Source of the DNA: a virus
DNA length: 22,515 bases
IMG/VR virus record: IMGVR_UViG_3300023278_003141
Coordinates: 1-22,515 of that record
Direction: 5' to 3' (one strand)
Within the stretch, counting starts at the first letter, position 1, and each line of letters opens with the position of its first letter. Shown here piece after piece: positions 13,944 through 22,515 of this stretch. The notes below the pieces were generated by a model. The model had not been told where the DNA came from. It worked only from the letters and a program-made list of their open reading frames with translations, and did not search any database. The position numbers and the translations under genes are program-made.

Positions 13944-16900
13944 TGGCAATTCGTGATTTATTTAAGGGCGACGTCGCCACTTCTAAAGCCGCGCCAACTA
14001 AAGCGGAAACAGTTGATAGTATATTTGGCGCCGAACAAGGCACAAATGTGGAATCTGCCGAAAATGTCGCAGAAAAGATAAAACAAAAAGATAGGTTTGT
14101 CCCTGATGTTGATTTTTCTACGGCCTCTAACTTTGCTAGGTTTGGATCGGCTGAAGAATATTACAGAAGCTCAATTAAAAGAGTTTATCAGCAATATCCA
14201 TATGATGGCTCTGAAGCTGAAAAAAACAAATTTAGAAATCAATCAACTTTTTTAGATCTTTATGTATTAGATAAGTTGTATCCCTCTTCCACCGGTTACG
14301 CAGTTTTTGCTCCGTCTGGGTGGGGAGATCAGGGATCTACTGTTGGTGGTTGGGGCTCTCCATCCTCTAATGAGTTTATTGCTATCAAGGGTGGCCCACA
14401 TACATCATCTGGGGGCTTGATTGGGGAAGACCTGTATAAAGCCTTTGATGAGCCTATAAACAGGACTAGTCCCAATTCTAACACATATGATGAATCAATA
14501 TATGATTCTGCTGGTGTTTTGAGTGGCGACAGGGTTGGCTCTAACGAGTCTAATCTTAAATTTGATCTGTCCAAGGGAGTTTCTACGGAGTTTTGGCTCA
14601 AGAAAGGAGATTGGATAACCAGTCTGACCGAAAAAGAGGTCATATTTGATTTATGGAACGGAAAAGCCTCATCGAGCGCCGATTACGGCCGCTTATTAGT
14701 TTTTGTTTCTGGCACCGGCGTCGAGACACTTGGCGCAAATCCTTTCAGGGTTCACCTAGCTTCTGGTAGCGAATATTGGGACATGTCTTTTGGCGGCTCT
14801 ACTCACACAACATCATCACTTTCAAATGCTTGGAAGCATGTTGCGTTTACATTCTTGTCAAGCTCTGAAGATTCAGAACTGCAAGCAAAATTTTATATAG
14901 ATGGAGATCTTCAGTCTACAACTGGAACAACTCATATAGTTAATTTTGGAGAAATAACTGGTTCACTGATCGGTTATCTTGGAGCACTACAAACTACTCC
15001 TTCTGGAAATTTATATCACGGAAAGAGTATGACTGGCGACGGAAAGCTTTCCGGCTCTATCGATGAATTTAGATATTGGAAATCAAAAAGAACATCAGAA
15101 AATATTGGCCAAAATTGGTTTACTCAAGTCGGCGGTGGTACCAATGAAGATGTAGCAAATGCAGAGCTTGGCGTATACTTTAAGTTTAATGAAGGTATCG
15201 TAGGTGCGACCACTAGTGATTCTGTGGTTCTGGATTACTCTGGTAGGATCTCTAATGGAGACTGGACTGGATACTCTTCGGCATCAAGAAATACAGGCTC
15301 TGCTATTGTATCTGCTAGTGCAGCGGTAGAAGAATTTGAAGATCCAATAATATACTCTACTCACTCTGATGTTGATTCTTTGCTAACAAGAATGATAGCA
15401 TCTGGCGCTGCTTGGGACAACCAAAACAATTCACGATTCGCTTACAATCTGCCTTCATATATTTTAGAAGAAGACGAAGAATCATCAAAAGATGTCTTAT
15501 ATTTGACTCAAATAATGTCAAGCTACCTAGATGATCTTCATTTACAAATTGATCAACTATCAAATATTTCTCACAATAATTATTTTTCAAGCGGCTCAAG
15601 GGGTCTTCCGTTTGTCGACAAGCTACTGACCTCTAAAGGTTTCGTGGCTCCAGATATGTTTGGCGATGCTGAAATACTAAACATTATTGGCAACAGAGAC
15701 GAAGATCGTAATTTTGAGTTAGAATTATATGAAGTAAAAAATAAAATTTATCAAAATGTATATAACAACTTAAGTTATATTTTAAAATCAAAAGGTACCG
15801 AAAAGTCATTTAGGAACTTGATCCGCTGTTTTGGTGTCGATGAAGACCTAATAAAGATCAATCTATATTCTGATAATGGCACAACTACATTAAAGAATAA
15901 TTATAGGTTAAAATCTACAAAGAAAAGATACGTTAATTTTAATACTCCCACCAATAATACGGCATCTGTATATCAGCAATCATCCAGCGCGGATTCGAAC
16001 ACCACAGATGTGACATACATATCAGGTTCAGATGAATTACAGTATTTGGCGAACACAGCTGAAATTGAAGTAGTATTTCCCAAGCAGTTCCCGACAGATC
16101 ATAATGCTTATGTTGGTACATCTTTTCAGAGTTCTTCAATCTTCGGACACCACACGGCCTCAAACCAGCCAAATGCTTTTGAGTGGCCACCTTCTGGTGT
16201 TGATTTTAACTTTGAGTTGTATGCAATTAGACCAACTACCGACGATTCAGATGCATATTTTGTAATAAAAGACCGGGCCGGAAACTTTACATTATCAAGT
16301 AGTTTATACAATAATGTATATGAAGACGAAAGATGGAATTTTGCAGTTAGAGTTAAAAATGATAAGTTCCCTATAGGTGGGCTTGTTACTGGATCTTCCG
16401 GATCAGCCAGTGGACATAATGTTGTTACGCTGGAGTTCTATGGAGTTAATGTAGTATCTGATATTGTAAAAAATGAATTCCTTCTTACAGCGTCATCTCT
16501 TGATAAAAGATACTTGACCGGTCACCGCCGTTATTATGTGGGAGCAAATAGAACAAACTTCAGCGGCGCCGTAGTTCATAACTCGGACGTTAAGGTGTCT
16601 TCTTTGAGGCACTGGGGAAGCTATTTAGAAGATTCTGATATAAGGGAGCATGCAATAAATGCTGAATCTTATGGTGCACCAAATCCATATAAAAGCTCAT
16701 ACCAGCTTCAGGGAGTGTTGTCTTCCTCTAATGTACCGCAGATTGACACACTAGCTCTTAACTGGGATTATTCTGAAGTAACTTCTTCAAATGATAGTGG
16801 AGAGTTTACGGTAGAGGACTTCTCTTCCGGCTCCCTTACCGCCGGCAGGAGATATCCTGGAACCTTTGGCGCCATCGTTGGAAACTTATATTCTGGCCGA

Positions 16901-19900
16901 GGGATAGGTTTTGTGCCAAGCAGCACATCTTCAGTCAGCACAGAATATATTTCTAATGCAAAACATCAATTGCCAGAATCTATAAGCGGCGAAGATATGA
17001 TTAGTGTGTTGCAGAATGATGATGTAACATTTGGAAAAGATGGTCGACCAGTCGATCACTATATAACGTTTGAAAAAAGCCTATATCAGACAATATCAGA
17101 AGAAATGATGAACATGTTTGGATCAATCGTAGAGTTTAATAATTTGATAGGCAATCCTGTTAACAGATATAGGCAGGATTATAAAGAGTTAGGAAAGTTA
17201 AGGCAACTATTTTTTGAGCAAGTTCAAAACACGCCAGATGTAGATAAGTTTATTTCTTATTATATATGGTTAGACTCGGCAATGTCGCAGATGATTCAGC
17301 AGCTCATACCTTTATCCTCTAATGCGTCTGGTGACATTCTTAATGTAATAGAAAGTCATGTACTTGAAAGAAACAAATATCGTTCAAAATTCCCAATGCT
17401 CGAAAACAAAGAGTCGACTGAGGTAAGCATCAGGGGTCATCATGAGATGAACTATTCTTGGAAAAACGGCCACGCGCCACTTCCTGAAACTGCTGCTACT
17501 GCAACTTGGACATTTACGGATAAGCCAAACGAAGCCACCACGATAACGTTGACTGATGTACAAGGGACATCAGTTGTGTTCGAAGTTGATAATAACGGCG
17601 ACGGCGGCGCAGGATCCAACACAGAGATGGATCCGGCTACTAACAATGCGGCAGGAATGTCAGCTATACTTATTAGCAAGGTAAATGCTTCGGCTCTTAA
17701 AATTACCGCAACAACTGGCGGAGGTTCAACAGGAGAAGTTCTCCTAACTCAAGATATCAAAGGAGAGGCTGGCAACACAACCATAGCACTTAGCAGTTAT
17801 AGTAATTGGAACGCCAATACGTCAGCCACTTTCCCGACAAAATTCACAGGTGGTTCAACCCCTGAAAACGAGAATGCATTTTGGTGGAAAGAAAGAGCAG
17901 AAGTTACACACCTAGCGCTGTCTCAGAGCAGGCCTTTTGTTAATGATCGAAGAGAAGAGCTTAGGGAAGTTATTATTAGTAAAATTTCTGGAACGGCTCC
18001 AACCTTTAAGCACAATCCTGCATATAGTAGTTCGCTATATAACGTTCGAACAATGCCGGGATTATACAGTATATCTGGAGATGTGCAGAAACTATACACA
18101 TCTGGAGACAACCCAAACCAAAATGATAAAAGACATTACTACAGAGAATTAATAAAGTTCAGTGAGACAACCGGCCTGATCCTTGAGAGCGTTGAGGATG
18201 AAGTTTACATAACTGATGATATAGATACGCCAAAAGCCTTGCAAAAAATTAGAAAAAGATTTAAAGCCGGCGGAGAGTTTAAGCAAAATCTTGCACCTTT
18301 TACAATAATGAGTTCTTCGACGCCATCTCGTGGCTATAATGCAAATCTATATAGTAATTTTAAATCAAATGTAGATATAACAAATAATCACTTGGACACT
18401 ACATTTGGAAATGAAATTTCTATGCAGAGCCCATTCACAGAGAAGTTTGTAGGCGGCTCTTTCCATAGGCATGCCGACTTAAACCAATCTGCGTCTGCAA
18501 AAACATTAACTGGTCATGACGGCGGTTTAGATTCTACAGTGGAAAGAATAGAAGCATATGACATGACTCTTGCTTCTGATAAAATAACTATCGCCCATCG
18601 CGATGTTAACAAGCCAAGATCCTCATACTTCAGAGAGGAGGTCGCAAAAAGGCCAGTCAATATCAGAAACATTAAGTTGACAACAGGTTCGGGCCCGAAT
18701 CCAGCAGTGACACAATATGTTTCAGGAACCCTACAGTCAACACTAGGAAACTTTAGTAATATTCATGAAGTAGTTCAAACTTCAGATCGTTCAACGAACA
18801 ATAGTTCATATGTTAAGGCTGGCGGTTTTGGCAGTTCATCGGCTATATCTCATTTATTCTCTGACGTCGTTGACTTCGAAAAGCCAAGTAGACGTCGCAC
18901 TGGCCATGTCTTTGTTGAAAGATTTTCAGCACCAGGAGGCCCAGAGACAGCGGGAGACAACCTAGGCGGCGCCGGATTAGACTTTGAATCTGCACAATTT
19001 TCTCCATATAATGATATGAATACTCGGAACAGCACAGTCCGTACAGCACTTAAAACTTTGCTACAAGAAAAAGCAGAACAGTTTGGAATAAGATCTGGCT
19101 CGTCAGTAAGAGGGGTAGACTATAATACGCTACCAAGTTATCATGACGTTAATAGAAATGCCATAACGAGATGGGTGTACATCAATCCAACTGATACGGC
19201 AGCTACAGCATCATCTTTCGACAACTACTATGTTCAGCATGAAATTCCAAGAAGCGATCTTCAATATTCTTGGATAACATCTTCTTATTTGTCCACACAT
19301 GTTTTTGATCATGCACCGGCCGATGGTAAAATTTCAAGCTCTGCTGTTACATCTCTGGGAGCACCAGTGGGCGTCGTTCCGGCAATTACATTTACAAGCG
19401 CCAGTAGCATAAACACTGCCAGCTTTATAGTTGACTTTGTTGGTCTCAATACTCTGATCCACGAGCCCTTTACTTCCTCTACGGGAAGGAGGGGGTATCC
19501 AACCTCTCAAGCGCTGAATTCTTATAGAAATACTACGCTTCATTTTCCTCCCACTGGAGGCCTCAGAATCGGCTCTCATAGTCCTGTAGCTACAGATGGA
19601 AATGAAGTATTAAATGCGTTATTGCTGCACCGAAACGGACCCTACAGTTATCCATCGTGGAAACAGTTAAGGAACGATGAGAACCCAATTGTGAGATACT
19701 GGAAAAAGAATAGCACAATAGCGCTAAATCCAGATGGAGAAGAGACAAACATTACTGTTGTTGCGTCAAGTGCGGCAGGAGATGGATATACTATAGTCAC
19801 TAAAGATAAATATGGTGGGTTGCGTACCTTTACGGAACCAGCCGTTATGTCTAGAAACCATCCATTAACAATAAACCTAGGAATAAAAAATGGCTCTTCT

Positions 19901-22515
19901 GACGTCGCCACTAGTATAAAAAGCTCTTTCTCTAATGATTTAGATTACTTTGGAAACAATTCACTAAATAACGCGTTAGCATTGCCAGAAACTCAAGCGA
20001 CGTCTTATGATTCGATCAAAAGCCTATACCTAGAAGGGGGCCTAGCGAACGCAGCGTCTCCCGTTAATACATTTATAAATTTAACTTATACGCAAAATGT
20101 CTGGCCAAAACCAGAACATGCATTCCAGAACAGAACAAGAGAGAGAAATAATTATGAAAACAATTTCTGGCGCAAAGTCCGTACAGACAGAGACTCTTTA
20201 GGTGATAGAAAATATGTTTCAAATGGCGCCTTAAGTGGTGCTTATAGTGCTTGGGCAATGGATGCAGACAATGACTTCTCAACAGATATAACGGGAACGA
20301 CAGCAGGAATATTGCAGAACAATAAAACACACATGTTCCAGAAAGATGTCAATGGCTCAACCACCGCCGCATCTGCAACTGAAATAACGGCTTCTATACT
20401 TTTCCACAGGAAGCATGGTTTGGCATCCACGGGTTCAGTGAGAAAGCTAGCAGGACTTCAAGTGGTGGAGACTGGCTCAACAAATCTTGCAACAGCAACA
20501 GAGCCTCTTGGCGATATACAACTTGGTGGCGGAAATGCTGTATGGGAAGTTGATTCCGGAGCCGGCTTCTATAGCGATGACGGAACTTTCAATCTTTCCC
20601 CCTCTTCACCTTGGTATGACGACTACTCGGAATTCTCTGATGACTTGAGGGCAAGCAATAAGGATATGTCAATAATACCAGAATTTAGAATAAGTGAGCA
20701 CATAAAAAAATATATGAATGTTCATAATGGAAACTTCTTGGCAGATAATGAGTCTTCCTTATCAATATTCGGATCTCCGTCTGGCTCTTCTCTTCCGCAG
20801 AATAGTTCTGAAACAGATTTTTATGATGTATACGCGAATTCAGATTTTATGAAACACTTTGCGACAATAAGAAAAGATCATGAAGGATTTGCCGATGCAT
20901 CAGAAATAACATTAACGTGTGAAGCGTTAACTAAATTTGTTCCTTATGATGGCTTTTATCCTTCCGAACTTCTTGTCGACTTATACAATACATTCTCAAG
21001 TTCATATGGCAACTTTGTTCAATATGATGGCGCCACTTCCAACCTTGCAGCAGGCCTCAATGCAAAAATAAGACCATTTATTGCACCTATGTTCGCACCA
21101 GGAATATGGTGTAACACGATTAAATCAGGTATTGCAGTTGACTATCCGGTATATACAGGATCCTATGTCGTGCATAGTCCGCTATTAAGCCCATCAGGTA
21201 AGACAACTTATAAGTTGTTGTCGACATCATCTCTTCAGTCTCTGGATGGATTCGATCTTAGAGTTCCTTTCGATGCACTAGTCCAGCCAGAAAAATATTT
21301 AACAAATATGACTCTTGTTGATATGGAGGCAAGCTTTAGCTCTTCTGCTAATATAACTGCTTCGTGGACTGGTGAAGGTAGCATGCTTTATAAGATGCGA
21401 GCACACAATGCTTTGTCCTCTATGATTGAGTTTTTCTTGCAGGGAGAAGGCAACAAGGGAGACTTGACAACAATTAAGTCTTTGCCAGAAGATCAATTTC
21501 AGCCATTTGTCTCTGGCACAACTTATGCCATGAGGGTTAAGTTGAGAAAAAGCTACAATAAACCTAGACAGGAAGGCTCATCATTTACAAGAGGGTTTAC
21601 TCTGCCACAGGATACAGCCGCAGATGTCAACGGTGGCCTAGAAGAAACAATTACCATTTGTAGTCGCCCATCTTCTTTTGGTCCACCCGTTGCCGGCCGT
21701 AAAAATATTTCATTCGCCTCTGGTACAACAAAGGCTAGCTACCCAAAAACACTCGATAGTTTAACAGGTATTAATCCAGCGTTTACTCCGCCCTATTACG
21801 ATGGAGAATGTTGGTGCGATATTACATATACACACGCTAGCAGTACGCAGCCGACACTTAAAGATATACAGAGAGATGCTGATCTGACTCATTTCAGGTT
21901 TGATCCAGTTGTTTGGAATGGTGGCAGCAATTATCAGCCATACGGCAAAGCCAACATAAATCATTATGCAATGCAGCTTACGTCATCTGTGGATGTTTTG
22001 GGTCGAATAAGCGAAAAATCAGTCGAATATGATGCTTTGGGTAATCCAATCACAGTCAAAGATGACGAAACTCAAACTTCTGATGTTTGGGTAATCCAGC
22101 CCAAATTTGAAACACCAATATTGAATATTCAAGGTGCACCGATGACCATTCCAACAAATGGTTCGGCATCGGCAACTCGTAGTATCTGGAGTCAGTTTGG
22201 TAGAATTCCAACTGGTTCAGAGGGAATTTTCTTGGAAGTAGTGGATATCAATGAAAGCTGGCTAAATAATAGGGCAGACAAATTTGAAAACCAAGACTCA
22301 GGGTTTGCTGACAGCGATAGTTTTGGAGCCAGAGATTTCTCTAACCTATATACGCTTTATGGTTCAGGAAGCAAGGTAGAGTCTTTGTCTGATATGGTTG
22401 GCTTCCAGTCTCCTTCAAAAAATCTTGGCCAATTGGCAGACCTTAGAACAGTTAAAGAGGCTATCGTAGCGATACCGTTCTTGGAGGCCGATGGAAAAAG
22501 AAGCTTCTTTGATGT
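13943..22515 (+). CDS. Giant LamG-containing baseplate/adhesin-like protein (3' end outside the window)
   Basis: I translated this frame from ATG 13943 (TAATG overlap with the previous stop) to the right edge and met no stop: at least 2857 residues. Its N-terminal segment (about residues 70-105) has a helix with FARFGSAEEYYRSSIKRVYQ. A LamG/concanavalin-like domain spans about residues 205-395, with STEFWLKK, SNAWKHVAFTF, AKFYIDGDL and SGSIDEFRYWK in the expected order. Near residues 605-645 is NLSYILKSKGTEKSFRNLI with RCFGVDEDL, a helical motif I associate with wedge or tail-I-type virion proteins. A second LamG-like region lies at about 700-910 (RWNFAVRV, RRYYVGANRTNFSG, SSLRHWGSYLEDSDI). 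A discrete beta domain occupies about 1187-1303. The rest, up to the edge, is Ser/Thr/Gly-rich beta structure of unknown family. The location after gp6 suits a gp7-like wedge fused to host-binding modules. Confidence 0.8.
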   Translation, partial: MAIRDLFKGDVATSKAAPTKAETVDSIFGAEQGTNVESAENVAEKIKQKDRFVPDVDFSTASNFARFGSAEEYYRSSIKRVYQQYPYDGSEAEKNKFRNQSTFLDLYVLDKLYPSSTGYAVFAPSGWGDQGSTVGGWGSPSSNEFIAIKGGPHTSSGGLIGEDLYKAFDEPINRTSPNSNTYDESIYDSAGVLSGDRVGSNESNLKFDLSKGVSTEFWLKKGDWITSLTEKEVIFDLWNGKASSSADYGRLLVFVSGTGVETLGANPFRVHLASGSEYWDMSFGGSTHTTSSLSNAWKHVAFTFLSSSEDSELQAKFYIDGDLQSTTGTTHIVNFGEITGSLIGYLGALQTTPSGNLYHGKSMTGDGKLSGSIDEFRYWKSKRTSENIGQNWFTQVGGGTNEDVANAELGVYFKFNEGIVGATTSDSVVLDYSGRISNGDWTGYSSASRNTGSAIVSASAAVEEFEDPIIYSTHSDVDSLLTRMIASGAAWDNQNNSRFAYNLPSYILEEDEESSKDVLYLTQIMSSYLDDLHLQIDQLSNISHNNYFSSGSRGLPFVDKLLTSKGFVAPDMFGDAEILNIIGNRDEDRNFELELYEVKNKIYQNVYNNLSYILKSKGTEKSFRNLIRCFGVDEDLIKINLYSDNGTTTLKNNYRLKSTKKRYVNFNTPTNNTASVYQQSSSADSNTTDVTYISGSDELQYLANTAEIEVVFPKQFPTDHNAYVGTSFQSSSIFGHHTASNQPNAFEWPPSGVDFNFELYAIRPTTDDSDAYFVIKDRAGNFTLSSSLYNNVYEDERWNFAVRVKNDKFPIGGLVTGSSGSASGHNVVTLEFYGVNVVSDIVKNEFLLTASSLDKRYLTGHRRYYVGANRTNFSGAVVHNSDVKVSSLRHWGSYLEDSDIREHAINAESYGAPNPYKSSYQLQGVLSSSNVPQIDTLALNWDYSEVTSSNDSGEFTVEDFSSGSLTAGRRYPGTFGAIVGNLYSGRGIGFVPSSTSSVSTEYISNAKHQLPESISGEDMISVLQNDDVTFGKDGRPVDHYITFEKSLYQTISEEMMNMFGSIVEFNNLIGNPVNRYRQDYKELGKLRQLFFEQVQNTPDVDKFISYYIWLDSAMSQMIQQLIPLSSNASGDILNVIESHVLERNKYRSKFPMLENKESTEVSIRGHHEMNYSWKNGHAPLPETAATATWTFTDKPNEATTITLTDVQGTSVVFEVDNNGDGGAGSNTEMDPATNNAAGMSAILISKVNASALKITATTGGGSTGEVLLTQDIKGEAGNTTIALSSYSNWNANTSATFPTKFTGGSTPENENAFWWKERAEVTHLALSQSRPFVNDRREELREVIISKISGTAPTFKHNPAYSSSLYNVRTMPGLYSISGDVQKLYTSGDNPNQNDKRHYYRELIKFSETTGLILESVEDEVYITDDIDTPKALQKIRKRFKAGGEFKQNLAPFTIMSSSTPSRGYNANLYSNFKSNVDITNNHLDTTFGNEISMQSPFTEKFVGGSFHRHADLNQSASAKTLTGHDGGLDSTVERIEAYDMTLASDKITIAHRDVNKPRSSYFREEVAKRPVNIRNIKLTTGSGPNPAVTQYVSGTLQSTLGNFSNIHEVVQTSDRSTNNSSYVKAGGFGSSSAISHLFSDVVDFEKPSRRRTGHVFVERFSAPGGPETAGDNLGGAGLDFESAQFSPYNDMNTRNSTVRTALKTLLQEKAEQFGIRSGSSVRGVDYNTLPSYHDVNRNAITRWVYINPTDTAATASSFDNYYVQHEIPRSDLQYSWITSSYLSTHVFDHAPADGKISSSAVTSLGAPVGVVPAITFTSASSINTASFIVDFVGLNTLIHEPFTSSTGRRGYPTSQALNSYRNTTLHFPPTGGLRIGSHSPVATDGNEVLNALLLHRNGPYSYPSWKQLRNDENPIVRYWKKNSTIALNPDGEETNITVVASSAAGDGYTIVTKDKYGGLRTFTEPAVMSRNHPLTINLGIKNGSSDVATSIKSSFSNDLDYFGNNSLNNALALPETQATSYDSIKSLYLEGGLANAASPVNTFINLTYTQNVWPKPEHAFQNRTRERNNYENNFWRKVRTDRDSLGDRKYVSNGALSGAYSAWAMDADNDFSTDITGTTAGILQNNKTHMFQKDVNGSTTAASATEITASILFHRKHGLASTGSVRKLAGLQVVETGSTNLATATEPLGDIQLGGGNAVWEVDSGAGFYSDDGTFNLSPSSPWYDDYSEFSDDLRASNKDMSIIPEFRISEHIKKYMNVHNGNFLADNESSLSIFGSPSGSSLPQNSSETDFYDVYANSDFMKHFATIRKDHEGFADASEITLTCEALTKFVPYDGFYPSELLVDLYNTFSSSYGNFVQYDGATSNLAAGLNAKIRPFIAPMFAPGIWCNTIKSGIAVDYPVYTGSYVVHSPLLSPSGKTTYKLLSTSSLQSLDGFDLRVPFDALVQPEKYLTNMTLVDMEASFSSSANITASWTGEGSMLYKMRAHNALSSMIEFFLQGEGNKGDLTTIKSLPEDQFQPFVSGTTYAMRVKLRKSYNKPRQEGSSFTRGFTLPQDTAADVNGGLEETITICSRPSSFGPPVAGRKNISFASGTTKASYPKTLDSLTGINPAFTPPYYDGECWCDITYTHASSTQPTLKDIQRDADLTHFRFDPVVWNGGSNYQPYGKANINHYAMQLTSSVDVLGRISEKSVEYDALGNPITVKDDETQTSDVWVIQPKFETPILNIQGAPMTIPTNGSASATRSIWSQFGRIPTGSEGIFLEVVDINESWLNNRADKFENQDSGFADSDSFGARDFSNLYTLYGSGSKVESLSDMVGFQSPSKNLGQLADLRTVKEAIVAIPFLEADGKRSFFD

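Noticed and set aside
13970-19915. A 12-base repeat, GACGTCGCCACT, at about 13970 and 19901
   Set aside because: Both copies encode Asp-Val-Ala-Thr in the same frame of one protein, without extended similarity around them; probably chance plus codon habit.

Overview
This window is a stretch of the late structural region of a large tailed phage with a contractile tail (myovirus, T4-like baseplate). The best anchors are a GPW/gp25-family baseplate wedge protein (9896-10432) and a T4 gp6-like (Baseplate_J-type) wedge protein (10483-12285). At the left edge is the C-terminal part of a protein resembling the T4 late sigma factor gp55. Base composition is low in G+C (about 37-38% on rows counted by eye), with heavy use of AGA/ATA codons. 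Homologous layouts are common in T4-like phages of aquatic bacteria, but the host cannot be read from this sequence.

Layout: every gene is on the + strand and the region is almost gap-free. 1-431 is the partial gp55-like sigma factor. 428-727 is a small, charged helical protein coupled to it. 714-1328 is a possible OB-fold hub component. 1331-2221 is a probable central-spike-like protein. 2230-9882 is a 2550-residue protein of unknown family, unusually rich in cysteine. It is followed by gp25, gp6, a 552-residue DNRLRE-like (carbohydrate-binding-module-like) beta protein at 12285-13943, and a second giant gene from 13943 through the right edge. That last gene is open for at least 2857 codons and carries two LamG/concanavalin-like regions, a wedge-like KGTEKS motif and a discrete inserted beta domain. 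The two giant genes cover about 72% of the window.

How the genes fit together: the left-edge sigma factor probably directs late transcription. Hub/spike genes, the cysteine-rich giant, wedge genes and adhesin-like giant then form one co-directional, translationally coupled series (ATGA, a 14-base overlap, and two TAATG junctions). I see no terminator and no exact TATAAATA late promoter inside the window. In T4, gp7 and gp8 follow gp6. Here that place is taken by the DNRLRE-like protein and the LamG giant, so the outer baseplate appears rebuilt around giant, glycan-binding-like proteins. No tRNA, CRISPR array, insertion sequence or + strand gene break was seen.
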